DNA from: Streptomyces sp. V2I9 | GTDB taxonomy: Bacteria; Actinomycetota; Actinomycetes; Streptomycetales; Streptomycetaceae | Length of the DNA: 64,000 bases | Direction of reading: 5' to 3' | NCBI RefSeq assembly: GCF_030817475.1 | Contig: NZ_JAUSZJ010000002.1 | Coordinates: 2,452,501 to 2,516,500, forward strand | Shown here: piece by piece, positions 54,420 through 62,257 of the stretch | Numbering within the stretch: the first letter of the stretch is position 1 | How the letters are laid out: each line of letters starts with the position of its first letter | Notes under the pieces: model-generated | What the model saw: only the letters and a program-made list of their open reading frames with translations | Told to the model about the DNA's origin: nothing | Database searches by the model: none | Made by a program: the position numbers and the translations under genes

Positions 54420-54583
54420 AAAGAGGATGGAGACCTTTGAATATGGGAGTGTGGTTCCACAGGGGCCTGTGATCCATATCTCAAGTCCTTCCATATCCGG
54501 CTGTGTCGTGTCGTATGGTGTCCCGACGCCTGTTGCACTACTCAAGGACCTTTGGGCAGCCATGAGCGCCAAAGGTCTCTTTT
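54420..54583 (+). ncRNA. Putative small RNA or leader RNA
   Basis: A plus-strand transcript ending at the 54547-54583 terminator is likely. Upstream, ATATGG and CCATAT enclose overlapping alternative stems (GTGGTTCCAC and CACAGGGGCCTGTG), and TATGGT at 54514-54519 could be a -10 box. The 5' end is not known, so the RNA may be about 60 or about 160 nt. It matches no RNA family I can name. It may equally be an attenuated leader of the transporter gene, which starts 260 bp further on. Confidence 0.4.
54547..54583 (+). terminator. Rho-independent terminator with U-tract
   Basis: Perfect 9-bp stem GACCTTTGG (54547-54555) with CCAAAGGTC (54569-54577), extendable by a G-U pair, followed by TCTTTT. 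It has a true U-tract, rare in this window. On the other strand there is no U-tract, so it acts on plus-strand RNA. Confidence 0.75.
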
Positions 54584-54842
54584 GTGTGCGGGGCCGGTAC
54601 CCGCCGGCCTTTCCGAGTGAATGACCTGTGAGCCGGGCCCGGAGCGCGAGGACGCGCGCCGGGCGTGGATCCCGACGCGGTTCTTCCCCGCTTCGCCGCC
54701 GCATCTCCGTCAGGAGCCCGGCCGCGCGGAGCACGTCACTCTCAGGCGTGAGGGGCGGGGTTCGCCCGCGCCGGTGCCGGCTGCCCCCCACCGGGCGCGT
54801 ACCGCTCACGAAGCGTCGCGTCCCGACCAGCAAGGATCGATC

Positions 54843-56342
54843 ATGGCGTCCAGCCTGACGAAGGATTCGCCCGGTTCCGGCGAGAAGACCTTCTTCGGCC
54901 ACCCGCGCGGTATGGCCACCCTGTTCATGACGGAGATGTGGGAACGCTTCTCCTTCTACGGGATGCGCGCCATCCTCACCCTGTACTTGGTGGCCGCCGT
55001 GCTCGACGGCCCCCTGGAGGGCCGGGAGGCGCTCGCCGCCTCCATCTACGGCGTCTACAACGCCGTCGTCTACATGGCCGCGATGCCCGGCGGCTGGGTC
55101 GCCGACCGCCTCTGGGGCGCCCGCAAGGCCGTTCTGGTCGGCGGGATCGTCATCGCGCTCGGCCACTTCGCGCTCGCGCTGCCGAGCGACATCACGTTCT
55201 TCTTCGGCCTCGCGCTGATCGCGGTCGGCACGGGCCTGCTGAAGCCGAACATCTCGGCCATGGTGGGCGGTCTCTACGAGAACCAGTCCAGCGCCCGCCG
55301 GGACGCCGGCTTCACGCTCTTCTACATGGCGATCAACATCGGTGGCTTCGCCGCCCCGCTGCTGGTCGGTTACCTCGGCGAGAACGTCAGCTGGCACCTC
55401 GGCTTCGGCGTGGCCGGTGTCGGCATGACCTTCGCGGTCATCCAGTACGCGGTCGGCTCCAAGCACCTCGGTGACGTCGGGAAGCTGCCCGCGAAGCCCG
55501 CCTCCCCCGAGGAGCGGCGGCAGATGCTGCGCAAGGTGGGCCTCTGGTCGGGTATCGCGGTCGCCGCGCTGCTGATCGACCTGGCGCTGGGCACCTACGA
55601 CATCGAGCACATCGTCAACGTCCTGGCCGTGCTGGGCGTCGTCGTGCCGGTCGTCTACTTCATCACGATCTTCCGGGACCCGGCGCTCACCGCGGAGGAC
55701 CGGCCGAAGATCAAGGCGTACGTGTGGTTCTTCATCACGGCCGTGCTCTTCTGGATGATCTACGACCAGTCCGGTTCGCTGCTGACGATCTTCGCGGACA
55801 ACAAGACGGACCGCTTCATCGGCGGCTGGGAGTTCCCGGCCTCCTGGCTCCAGTCGGTCAACCCCGCACTGGTCATCATCCTGGCCCCGATCTTCGCCGC
55901 GCTCTGGGTCAAGCTGGCCACGCGCAACCGTGAGCCCAGCACCCCGATGAAGTTCGCCCTGGCGATGCTGCTCATCGGCGGCTCCTTCGGCATCATGGGC
56001 CTGGCGGGTGCCGCCGCGGCCAACAGCGACACCGGCAAGGTCACCGTCTTCTGGCTGCTCGCGGTCTACCTGGCGCAGACCATGGGCGAGATGTGCCTCT
56101 CCCCGGTCGGCCTGTCGCTGTCCACGAAGCTGGCGCCGAAGATGTTCGTGGGTCAGATCATGGGTCTGTGGTTCCTGGCCACCTCGACGGGCAACGCCCT
56201 GAACGGCTGGACCACCAAGCTCAACGCCCCGCTCGGCGACGCCGCGTACTACACGCTCCAGGCGGTCGTGGCCGTCGCCGCGGGTATCGCCTTCATGGTG
56301 GCCGGCCGCAAGATCCGCGCCCTCATGGGCGGCGTCAAGTAG
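54843..56342 (+). CDS. POT family proton-dependent oligopeptide transporter
   Basis: A 499-residue proton-coupled di/tripeptide importer with 12-14 membrane helices. Family signatures are ready: FLMTEMWERFSFYGMRAIL (the ExxERFxYY region), GGWVADRLWGARKAVLVGG, GTGLLKPNISAMVGGLY, RRDAGFTLFYMAINIGGFAAPLL and GLWFLATSTGNALNGW. The ATG at 54843 has AAGGA 7 nt before. A frame open to 54621 has no resemblance to the family. It may be controlled by the neighbouring two-component system, by adjacency only. Confidence 0.95.
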   Translation: MASSLTKDSPGSGEKTFFGHPRGMATLFMTEMWERFSFYGMRAILTLYLVAAVLDGPLEGREALAASIYGVYNAVVYMAAMPGGWVADRLWGARKAVLVGGIVIALGHFALALPSDITFFFGLALIAVGTGLLKPNISAMVGGLYENQSSARRDAGFTLFYMAINIGGFAAPLLVGYLGENVSWHLGFGVAGVGMTFAVIQYAVGSKHLGDVGKLPAKPASPEERRQMLRKVGLWSGIAVAALLIDLALGTYDIEHIVNVLAVLGVVVPVVYFITIFRDPALTAEDRPKIKAYVWFFITAVLFWMIYDQSGSLLTIFADNKTDRFIGGWEFPASWLQSVNPALVIILAPIFAALWVKLATRNREPSTPMKFALAMLLIGGSFGIMGLAGAAAANSDTGKVTVFWLLAVYLAQTMGEMCLSPVGLSLSTKLAPKMFVGQIMGLWFLATSTGNALNGWTTKLNAPLGDAAYYTLQAVVAVAAGIAFMVAGRKIRALMGGVK

Positions 56343-56354
56343 GCACGGACGACA

Positions 56355-56424
56355 CCGCCCCGGACGGTTCGGGGCGGACGACGGCGGGTCCGCACGAGAG
56401 GTTCGTGCGGACCCGCCGTCGTCC
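56355..56424. terminator. Tandem hairpins after the peptide transporter
   Basis: A first stem CCGCCCCG...CGGGGCGG (56355-56377) is followed by a perfect 22-bp stem (56376-56397 with 56403-56424) with a 5-nt GAGGT loop. The longest perfect stem in the window, it lies between convergent genes and should end transcription from both sides. Confidence 0.9.
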
Positions 56425-56488
56425 GTCTGCCGTCCGATGTCGGCGGAGCGCCCCGGTCCGTACGCACGGGTTCCGGCGGAGGAGGAAC

Positions 56489-56517
56489 GAAGAGCGCGCC
56501 GCTGCGGCGCGCTCTTC
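56489..56517. terminator. Third hairpin in the convergent gap
   Basis: A perfect 12-bp stem GAAGAGCGCGCC (56489-56500) with 56506-56517 and a GCTGC loop. Read from the ATPase gene side, its RNA is followed by UUCGUUCC. GGGTATCAG occurs twice, 12 bp apart, just to the right of it (about 56523-56545). Confidence 0.7.
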
Positions 56518-56663
56518 TCGGTGCGGGTATCAGGTACGGGTATCAGATGCAGGTGACGGCCGCCGGTGACGTCGCACGCGTACGGAGATGTACGCGTACG
56601 GGACGGGCGGCCGCTCGGCGCGGGCCGGGGGTCGGCCGGTCCGCGCGACACCGGGGCCGTGGG

Positions 56664-57155
56664 CTACACGGGAGCGGCGAGCTCCGCCCAGACCGTCTTG
56701 CCCGGAGCGTCCGGTGAGCGCAGGACGCCCCAGTCGATGCAGAGGCGCTGCACGATGAACATGCCGTGCCCTCCGGGCCGGCCGGCGCGGTGCGGCGTAC
56801 GGGGGGCGGGCTGCCCGGCTCCCCGGTCGACGACCTCCACACGCAGCGCCTTCGCGGTGTGGCCGATCCGCAGCTCCTCGGGGCCCTCCGCGTGCAGGCA
56901 GGCGTTGGTCACCAGCTCGGAGACGACCAGCAGGACGTCCTCGGCGGCGGCCCGGCGGTCGGCGGTGGACGCCGGGAGCCAGCCCCAGTCGTGCAGCGCC
57001 TGCCGGGCGAAGTCACGGGCCGTCGGGACGATGCCGCTCGCCTGTGCCAGCGAGAGCGTGCGCCACTGTCGCTCGGCCGGATCGGGCGAGGCCGAAGCCG
57101 CTCCGTCCGGCTCACGACCGAGGTCGCCCGGCGGATGCTGCCGGGTGGTGCTCAT
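56664..57155 (-). CDS. HATPase-domain protein (anti-sigma factor kinase type)
   Basis: A 163-residue GHKL ATPase of the RsbW/SpoIIAB-like group. Motifs: VLLVVSELVTNACLHAEGP (N-box), VEVVDRGAGQPAPR (G1) and GRPGGHGMFIVQRLCIDWGV (G2). Such proteins bind a sigma factor or phosphorylate an anti-anti-sigma protein. The STAS gene immediately upstream on the same strand and the sigma gene beyond it make a partner-switching set likely. The G1 box reads DRGAGQP, slightly off the usual DxGxG, so activity may be modified. The gap to the STAS gene is 223 bp. Confidence 0.88.
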   Translation of the reverse strand: MSTTRQHPPGDLGREPDGAASASPDPAERQWRTLSLAQASGIVPTARDFARQALHDWGWLPASTADRRAAAEDVLLVVSELVTNACLHAEGPEELRIGHTAKALRVEVVDRGAGQPAPRTPHRAGRPGGHGMFIVQRLCIDWGVLRSPDAPGKTVWAELAAPV

Positions 57156-57378
57156 CAGCGCTTCACCTCACCGATTCGCCATGTCGCCATGTCGCCGTTG
57201 AACAGATAATGATCAGTTACCGCATATACCGAAGCCCCTGTGAGGCGCCGACGGGGAGTCTCCTGCCCGGCCCTGTGGCAACAACACCCACAGGAGGCAC
57301 ACGATCGCGTACCACCGCCGGTATATCGCGTAGCACGCCCGACACCGGGGATGCGCGCGGCCGCGCGCCCGCACGGAA

Positions 57379-57747
57379 TCAGGTGGCCAGCGCCTCGTCC
57401 AGCGTGGCGTGGACGGTGAAGACCGCCTCCGCCCCGGTGATCTCGAACACCCGCGCCACGACGGGCTGCATTCCCGCCAGGTGAACCGCTCCCCCGGCCG
57501 CCTCCGCCTTGAGGCGGGCGCCGAGCAGGACGTTCAGCCCGGTGGAATCGCAGAAATCCAGACGAGAGCAGTCGACCACCAGGCGCACGCGCCCCTGCTC
57601 GACCGCACTCTCCAGAGGCTCCCGCAACAGATCGGCGGTGTGGTGGTCCAGCTCACCCACCGGCGTCACGATCTCGTTGCGCCCCTCGGTCCGGGCCTCG
57701 ACCTGAAGCCGACCCCGGTTCGCACTGCCGACCGTCCCGCGGTCCAT
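57379..57747 (-). CDS. STAS-domain anti-anti-sigma factor
   Basis: A 122-residue single-domain protein. The phosphorylation loop reads DFCDSTGLNVLLGA with S68 as the acceptor, preceded by VGELDHHTADLL and followed by EAAGGAVHLAGMQPVVARVFEITGAEAVF. When unphosphorylated it should bind an anti-sigma factor and release sigma. Gene order (divergent to the sigma gene; same strand as the ATPase gene) fits partner switching. The first 15 residues form a polar extension. Confidence 0.92.
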   Translation of the reverse strand: MDRGTVGSANRGRLQVEARTEGRNEIVTPVGELDHHTADLLREPLESAVEQGRVRLVVDCSRLDFCDSTGLNVLLGARLKAEAAGGAVHLAGMQPVVARVFEITGAEAVFTVHATLDEALAT

Positions 57748-57920
57748 GCCAGTCCCTCTTCGCCTTCGTCACTGTGCACGTCACTGCCTGTGCGGCTGAA
57801 TGCCTAGCTGCCGCCGACGTGCCTGAAACAGTACGCGTTCCGTCCGTCCCGCGGTAGTCGGAGACCTCCACAAACCAGACATATAGCGGTAATTGGCGCT
57901 TGTCACTGCTGGCCGGAAGC

Positions 57921-57926
57921 GGGTAT
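57921..57926 (+). promoter_or_regulatory. GGGTAT -10 element ahead of the sigma factor gene
   Basis: GGGTAT is the -10 consensus of SigB/SigF-type promoters and lies 105 bp before the ATG of a sigma factor of that type. A matching GTTT-like -35 is not clear (nearest is GTCAC at the right distance range), so self-regulation is a suggestion only. Confidence 0.35.
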
Positions 57927-58030
57927 GGGTAGAGGGACACCCAAACACGACCGGCTTCGGAGGCGCCGCTTCACCGCAGGAACACGTAGGGGCATCGGCA
58001 GCCATATGCCGAGAACGATGGAGGAGAACC

Positions 58031-59002
58031 ATGTCACCCCGGCTCGACGGAGCGCGTACCCACTACGCGTCGTCGGCATGTCCTCAGGGACCGACCAATT
58101 CCGACTCCCCCGCCGCGAGTGCCGTTCCCGGCCCGCGCGCCGGCACCACCAGCACCACCTCAGACTTCTCCGGCGGGACCGGCGAGGGGCTCGAAGGACT
58201 CGAAGGACTTCCCGAGATCCCGCCGTACGCCGAAGTGGGCGCTCTGGACGCCAGGGCGCTGTCGAAGACGCTCTTCGAGCGGCTGGAGGCCCTTGAGGAG
58301 GGCACCCACGAGTACAGCTACGTCCGCAACACCCTCGTCGAGCTCAATCTCGCGCTCGTCAAGTTCGCCGCCTCCCGGTTCCGCTCCCGCAGCGAACCGA
58401 TGGAGGACATCGTCCAGGTCGGCACCATCGGCCTGATCAAGGCGATCGACCGGTTCGAGCTGAGCCGCGGTGTGGAGTTCCCCACCTTCGCGATGCCGAC
58501 GATCGTCGGCGAGATCAAGCGCTTCTTCCGTGACACCAGCTGGTCCGTGCGCGTACCGCGCCGGCTCCAGGAGCTGCGGCTCGATCTGGCGAAGGCGGGC
58601 GACGAGCTCTCCCAGCAGCTGGACCGCGCGCCCACCGTGGCGGAGCTGTCCGAGCGGCTCGGCATCACCCGCGACGAGGTCGTCGAGGGCATGTCCGCGA
58701 GCAACGCGTACACCGCGAGCTCGCTGGACGCCAAGTCCGACGACGACGAGAGCGAGGGCGCTCTCGCCGACCGCATCGGTTACGAGGACAACGGCCTCGA
58801 AGGCATCGAGTACATCGAATCGCTCAAGCCGCTGATCGCCTCGCTGCCCGCCCGCGACCGGATGATCCTCTCGCTCCGTTTCGTCAGCAACATGACGCAG
58901 TCGGAGATCGGCGAGGAGCTGAACATCTCGCAGATGCACGTGTCCCGCCTGCTCTCGCGGACGCTCACCAAGCTCCGCAAGGGACTGACCGTCGACGAGT
59001 GA
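58031..59002 (+). CDS. SigB/SigF-type RNA polymerase sigma factor
   Basis: A 323-residue group 3 sigma factor. After a Ser/Pro/Gly-rich N-terminus of about 70 residues come region 2 (NTLVELNLALVKFAASRFRSRSEPMEDIVQVGTIGLIKAIDRF with the core-binding helix; GVEFPTFAMPTIVGEIKRFFRDTSWSVRVPRR for -10 recognition), region 3 and region 4 (LPARDRMILSLRFVSNMTQSEIGEELNISQMHVSRLLSRTLTKLR). GGAGGAG precedes ATG 58031. Streptomyces have several paralogues; position next to hutI and the STAS/ATPase pair suggests the SigI-type locus, but I do not assign a symbol. Confidence 0.93.
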   Translation: MSPRLDGARTHYASSACPQGPTNSDSPAASAVPGPRAGTTSTTSDFSGGTGEGLEGLEGLPEIPPYAEVGALDARALSKTLFERLEALEEGTHEYSYVRNTLVELNLALVKFAASRFRSRSEPMEDIVQVGTIGLIKAIDRFELSRGVEFPTFAMPTIVGEIKRFFRDTSWSVRVPRRLQELRLDLAKAGDELSQQLDRAPTVAELSERLGITRDEVVEGMSASNAYTASSLDAKSDDDESEGALADRIGYEDNGLEGIEYIESLKPLIASLPARDRMILSLRFVSNMTQSEIGEELNISQMHVSRLLSRTLTKLRKGLTVDE

Positions 59003-59062
59003 CGGACCCGGCCCGCCACGTCCCCCTTCCCGGGGGGGGGCGGCCGGGCGCCGTCGAGCAGA

Positions 59063-59105
59063 GCGGAAGGACCCGCCCCGGATCACCGGGAGCGGGTCCT
59101 TCCGC
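59063..59105. terminator. Hairpin terminator after the sigma factor gene
   Basis: A 14-bp perfect stem (GCGGAAGGACCCGC at 59063-59076 with 59092-59105) enclosing a further 5-bp stem CCCGG/CCGGG with one bulged base. It begins 60 bp after the sigma stop. Confidence 0.9.
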
Positions 59106-59200
59106 GTCAGGGGCGGACCGGAGTCGGGGGGCCGGCCACTCACCCGGGCCGAGTACGGAGCCGGACGCGGCGGGACGCGTCCGGCTCCTGGCGTTCGATC

Positions 59201-59554
59201 ATGAACGCGCCCCGGACACCGCTCCGCCCCCGGCCTGATTCCTGGCACCGCCCGGAATCCCGACGTGGCCGTCCCCGCCTTCCCGCCTCCCGCACCGCCC
59301 GCGCCCTCCTCGCCCTCTGCGCGGCGGCGGCGCGGTCGCCGGATTCGTCGGGTTGGGGAACGGGACGCCGTATCCGAGGACCGTCCCCGACCGCGTCGCC
59401 GTCCGGCTCAAGGACCGGGCCCGACGCGCCTACGACGCGGCCGTGCTGCCCGGAAGGCCCCGTCAGCACCGTCACCGACTGCGGGAAGTTCCCCGACGGC
59501 TTCTCCGAGTACGCGTGGCCGGAGGCCGACCGGGCCCCGGCCCCGGCCCCCTGA
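59201..59554 (+). pseudogene. Small membrane protein gene with compensating frameshifts
   Basis: The frame stays open for 117 codons from ATG 59201, but its middle (about codons 46-84) has poor third-position GC. There the next frame reads VAGFVGLGNGTPYPRTVPDR and KDRARRAYDAAVL with normal codon use, continuing a hydrophobic segment (ALLALCAAAA) from the first part; after about 59455 the first frame again looks natural (EGPVSTVTDCGKFPDGF, EYAWPEADRAPAPAP). One base seems lost near 59335 (in a GCGGCGGCG run) and one gained near 59457. The native protein was probably a single-helix anchored protein. It lies 8 bp before the hutI stop. Confidence 0.6.
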
Positions 59555-59561
59555 CCGCCCC

Positions 59562-60734
59562 TCAGACCACCCGCTGTCCGCCCCGCCAGACCGCGCTGAC
59601 CAGCGGGACGCCCGGCCGGTAGGCGAGGTGGACGTGGCTCGGGGCGTCGAGCAGGACCAGGTCGGCGCGGGAGCCGGGGGCGATCCGGCCGACATCGGTG
59701 CGGCGCAGGGCGGCGGCCCCGCCGGCGGTGGCCGACCAGACCGCCTCGTCCGGGGTCATCCCCATGTCGCGCACGGCCAGCGCGATGCAGAACGGTACGG
59801 ACGAGGTGAACGACGAGCCGGGGTTGCAGTCCGTGGAGAGGGCGACGGTGGCCCCGGCGTCGAGGAGCCGGCGGGCGTCGGGCCAGTCGGCGCGGGTGGA
59901 GAACTCCGCGCCCGGAAGCAGCGTCGCCACGGTGTTCCCCTGGCCGAGCGCGTCGACGTCGGCGTCGGTGAGGTGGGTGCAGTGGTCGGCCGAGGCCGCG
60001 TCGAGCTCGACGGCGAGCTGGACACCGGGGCCGTAGCTCAACTGGTTGGCGTGGATACGGGGGTGCAGCCCCCTGGCGCGGCCCGCCGTGAGGATGGCGC
60101 GGGCCTGGTCGCCGTCGAAGGCGCCCTGCTCGCAGAACACGTCGATCCAGCGGGCGTGCGGGGCGCAGGCGTCCAGCATCGGGCCGGTGACCAGGTCGAC
60201 GTATCCGGCGGGGTCGTCGGCGTGGTCGGGGGGGACGATGTGGGCGCCGAGGTAGGTGACCTCGTCGGTGTGGCGGCCCGCGATCCGCAGGGCGCGGGCC
60301 TCGTCCTCGACGGTGAGGCCGTAGCCGGACTTGGTCTCGAAGGTGGTGGTGCCCTGGCGCAGGGCCTCGGCGAGGTAGCGGGCGGCGTTGGCGGACAGCT
60401 CGTCGTCGGAGGCGGCGCGGGTGGCGGCGACGGTGGTGCGGATGCCGCCGGCGCGGTAGGGCTGCCCGGACATCCGGGCGTTGAACTCCTCGGTGCGATC
60501 GCCCGCGAAGACCAGGTGGGAGTGGGAGTCGACGAAGCCGGGGATCATCGCGCGGCCGGCCGCGTCGAGGACGTTGTCAGTGGCGGGTGCTTTGCTGGAC
60601 TCACCGGTCCAGACGACCCGGTCGCCCTCGATGACGACGGCCGCGTCCTGGATCAGGCCCAGGGGGGTCCCGTTGCCGAGGGAGGGGTCATTGGTGACCA
60701 GGCTGGCGATGTGGGTGACGGCGGTGGTCGTCAT
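59562..60734 (-). CDS. hutI: Imidazolonepropionase
   Basis: A 390-residue amidohydrolase opening the ring of imidazolone propionate to N-formimino-L-glutamate, the third step of histidine breakdown. The metal site shows [12 protein letters not shown], the substrate-Tyr region [21 protein letters not shown] (HPRIHANQ), and [15 protein letters not shown] with the metal-ligand Asp. The ATG at 60734 has GAGGAG about 12 nt upstream. It is the last gene of the hut operon in this window, 155 bp after hutF. Confidence 0.95.
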   Translation of the reverse strand: MTTTAVTHIASLVTNDPSLGNGTPLGLIQDAAVVIEGDRVVWTGESSKAPATDNVLDAAGRAMIPGFVDSHSHLVFAGDRTEEFNARMSGQPYRAGGIRTTVAATRAASDDELSANAARYLAEALRQGTTTFETKSGYGLTVEDEARALRIAGRHTDEVTYLGAHIVPPDHADDPAGYVDLVTGPMLDACAPHARWIDVFCEQGAFDGDQARAILTAGRARGLHPRIHANQLSYGPGVQLAVELDAASADHCTHLTDADVDALGQGNTVATLLPGAEFSTRADWPDARRLLDAGATVALSTDCNPGSSFTSSVPFCIALAVRDMGMTPDEAVWSATAGGAAALRRTDVGRIAPGSRADLVLLDAPSHVHLAYRPGVPLVSAVWRGGQRVV

Positions 60735-60889
60735 CTGGAGAGTGTTCTCCTCGCGTTCCGCCGGGGGGCGTCCGATCGGGGGGACGCCCCCCGGCACCCG
60801 GAGCGCCAGGGGTGTCGGGCGCTCCGGGCGTCGTGGGTGGTCGGGGCGGGCGGGGTGGTCCGGGCGTCGTGCGCAGGGGGCTTGCGCGT

Positions 60890-62257
60890 TCAGTCGTGCA
60901 GGGCTGCGACGGCTTCGGCGAGCGCCCGCGGCACATCCTCCACCCGCGTGTGACGGCCGTCCCGGACGATGTGCCGGCCGGCCACGACCGTGTGCCGCAC
61001 ATCAGCGGCGGAGGCGGCGAATACGGCGGTCTCCGCTGTCAGCCGGGGCACCGGCCCTGCCGTTCTGACCGAGTCCAGGGCGATGGTGGTCAGGTCGGCG
61101 GGGGCCCCTGGTTCCAGTGCGCCGGCGTCGGGGCGGCCGAGTGCGGCGTGCCCGTCCGCGGAGGCGGCCCGGATCAGGGCGGCGGCCGTCCAGTGGCCCC
61201 GGATGTGCGTGCGCAGCCGCTCGTTGAGCTCCATCGCGCGCGCTTCTTCGAACAGGTCGATCACGGCATGGCTGTCGCTGCCCAGGGAGAGCGGCGAGCC
61301 CGCTTTCTGGAGGGCGGCGGCGGGGCCGATGCCGTCGGCCAGGTCGCGTTCGGTGGTCGGGCACATGCAGGTGCCGGTGGCGGAGGTGCCCAGCAGGGCG
61401 ATGTCCGCCTCGGTCAGGTGTGTGTTGTGGATGCCGGTGGTGCGTGGGCCGAGGACACCGTGGTCGGCCAGCAGCCGGGTGGGGGTGCGGCCGTGGGCGG
61501 CCCGACAGGCATCGTTCTCCGCCGTCTGCTCGGAGAGGTGGACGTGCAGCGGGGCCTCCCGCTCCTCCGCCCACCGCACGACGGTGGCCATCTGGTCCGC
61601 CGGGACCGCCCGGACGGAGTGGATCGCCGCGCCGATCAGCGTGCGGTCGTCGCCCCTGAGGAGGGAGGCGCGCTCCGCCCAGGCCTCGGCGGTGGTGTCG
61701 GAGAAGCGCAGCTGGTGCCGGTTGGGCCGCTCGCCGAACCCGGCGGCGAGATAGGCGGTGTCCAGCAGGGTGATCCGGATGCCGGCCTCGGCCGCCGCCG
61801 CGATGAGCGCCTCGCCCATGGCGTTCGGGTTGGCGTAGGGGGTGCCGCCGGGCGCGTGGTGGAGGTAGTGGAACTCACCGACGGAGGTGATGCCGGCCAG
61901 GGCCATTTCGGCGTACGTGGCGCGGGCCAGGTCGAAGTAGGTGTCCGGGGTCAGCCGGGATGCCGTCCGGTACATCAGCTCGCGCCAGGTCCAGAAGGTG
62001 CCCGAGCCCACCTGGACGGTGGCGCGCAGAGCCCGGTGGAAGGCGTGCGAGTGGGTGTTGGCGAGGCCGGGGAGGGTCAGGCCGCGCAGCACGGTCGCAC
62101 CGGGCGGCGGCGATGCGGCCCCGGTCCTGACGCCGGCGATGCGGCCGTCCGCGACCTCCAGGGTGACGCCCGGCTCGACGTGCGTGCCGAGCCAGGCGTG
62201 CTCCGCCCAGTAGGTGGCGGTGACGGGTGCGCCCGTCGTCCGGTGTGTCAGCTGCAC
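60890..62257 (-). CDS. hutF: Formimidoylglutamate deiminase
   Basis: A 455-residue amidohydrolase that removes ammonia from N-formimino-L-glutamate, leaving N-formyl-L-glutamate. Motifs: [13 protein letters not shown] with the first metal ligands, [21 protein letters not shown], and [18 protein letters not shown]. The GTG start at 62257 lies inside the M20 gene's end (10-nt overlap), so translation is coupled. Presence of HutF rather than a one-step formiminoglutamase implies that a deformylase is needed next; the M20 enzyme upstream is the only candidate here. Confidence 0.93.
   Translation of the reverse strand: MQLTHRTTGAPVTATYWAEHAWLGTHVEPGVTLEVADGRIAGVRTGAASPPPGATVLRGLTLPGLANTHSHAFHRALRATVQVGSGTFWTWRELMYRTASRLTPDTYFDLARATYAEMALAGITSVGEFHYLHHAPGGTPYANPNAMGEALIAAAAEAGIRITLLDTAYLAAGFGERPNRHQLRFSDTTAEAWAERASLLRGDDRTLIGAAIHSVRAVPADQMATVVRWAEEREAPLHVHLSEQTAENDACRAAHGRTPTRLLADHGVLGPRTTGIHNTHLTEADIALLGTSATGTCMCPTTERDLADGIGPAAALQKAGSPLSLGSDSHAVIDLFEEARAMELNERLRTHIRGHWTAAALIRAASADGHAALGRPDAGALEPGAPADLTTIALDSVRTAGPVPRLTAETAVFAASAADVRHTVVAGRHIVRDGRHTRVEDVPRALAEAVAALHD

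Larger units (their letters stand above)
54352..54842. other. 491-bp divergent region, low-GC core
   Basis: Between the response regulator and the POT transporter. The part from about 54410 to 54590 has only about half G+C, against a genome near 70%. It contains ATATGG (54441-54446) and CCATAT (54474-54479) that can pair round a hairpin, and ends in a U-tract terminator. A 65-codon frame from 54427 does not have Streptomyces codon use and is probably not coding. A 20-codon ORF from ATG 54562 is possible but unsupported. Confidence 0.6.

Noticed and set aside
54427..54624. A 65-codon ORF (METFEYGSVVPQG...)
   Set aside because: Third-position GC is far too low for this genome and it overlaps the paired RNA elements and terminator, so RNA structure is the better explanation.
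54562..54624. A 20-codon leader ORF (MSAKGLFCVRG...) before the peptide transporter
   Set aside because: Its first half is the terminator stem and U-tract; no codon cluster suggests amino-acid sensing.
59140..59475. A 111-codon minus-strand frame before hutI
   Set aside because: It overlaps the sigma terminator side and the frameshifted gene, is Arg/Gly-rich and has no ribosome site.
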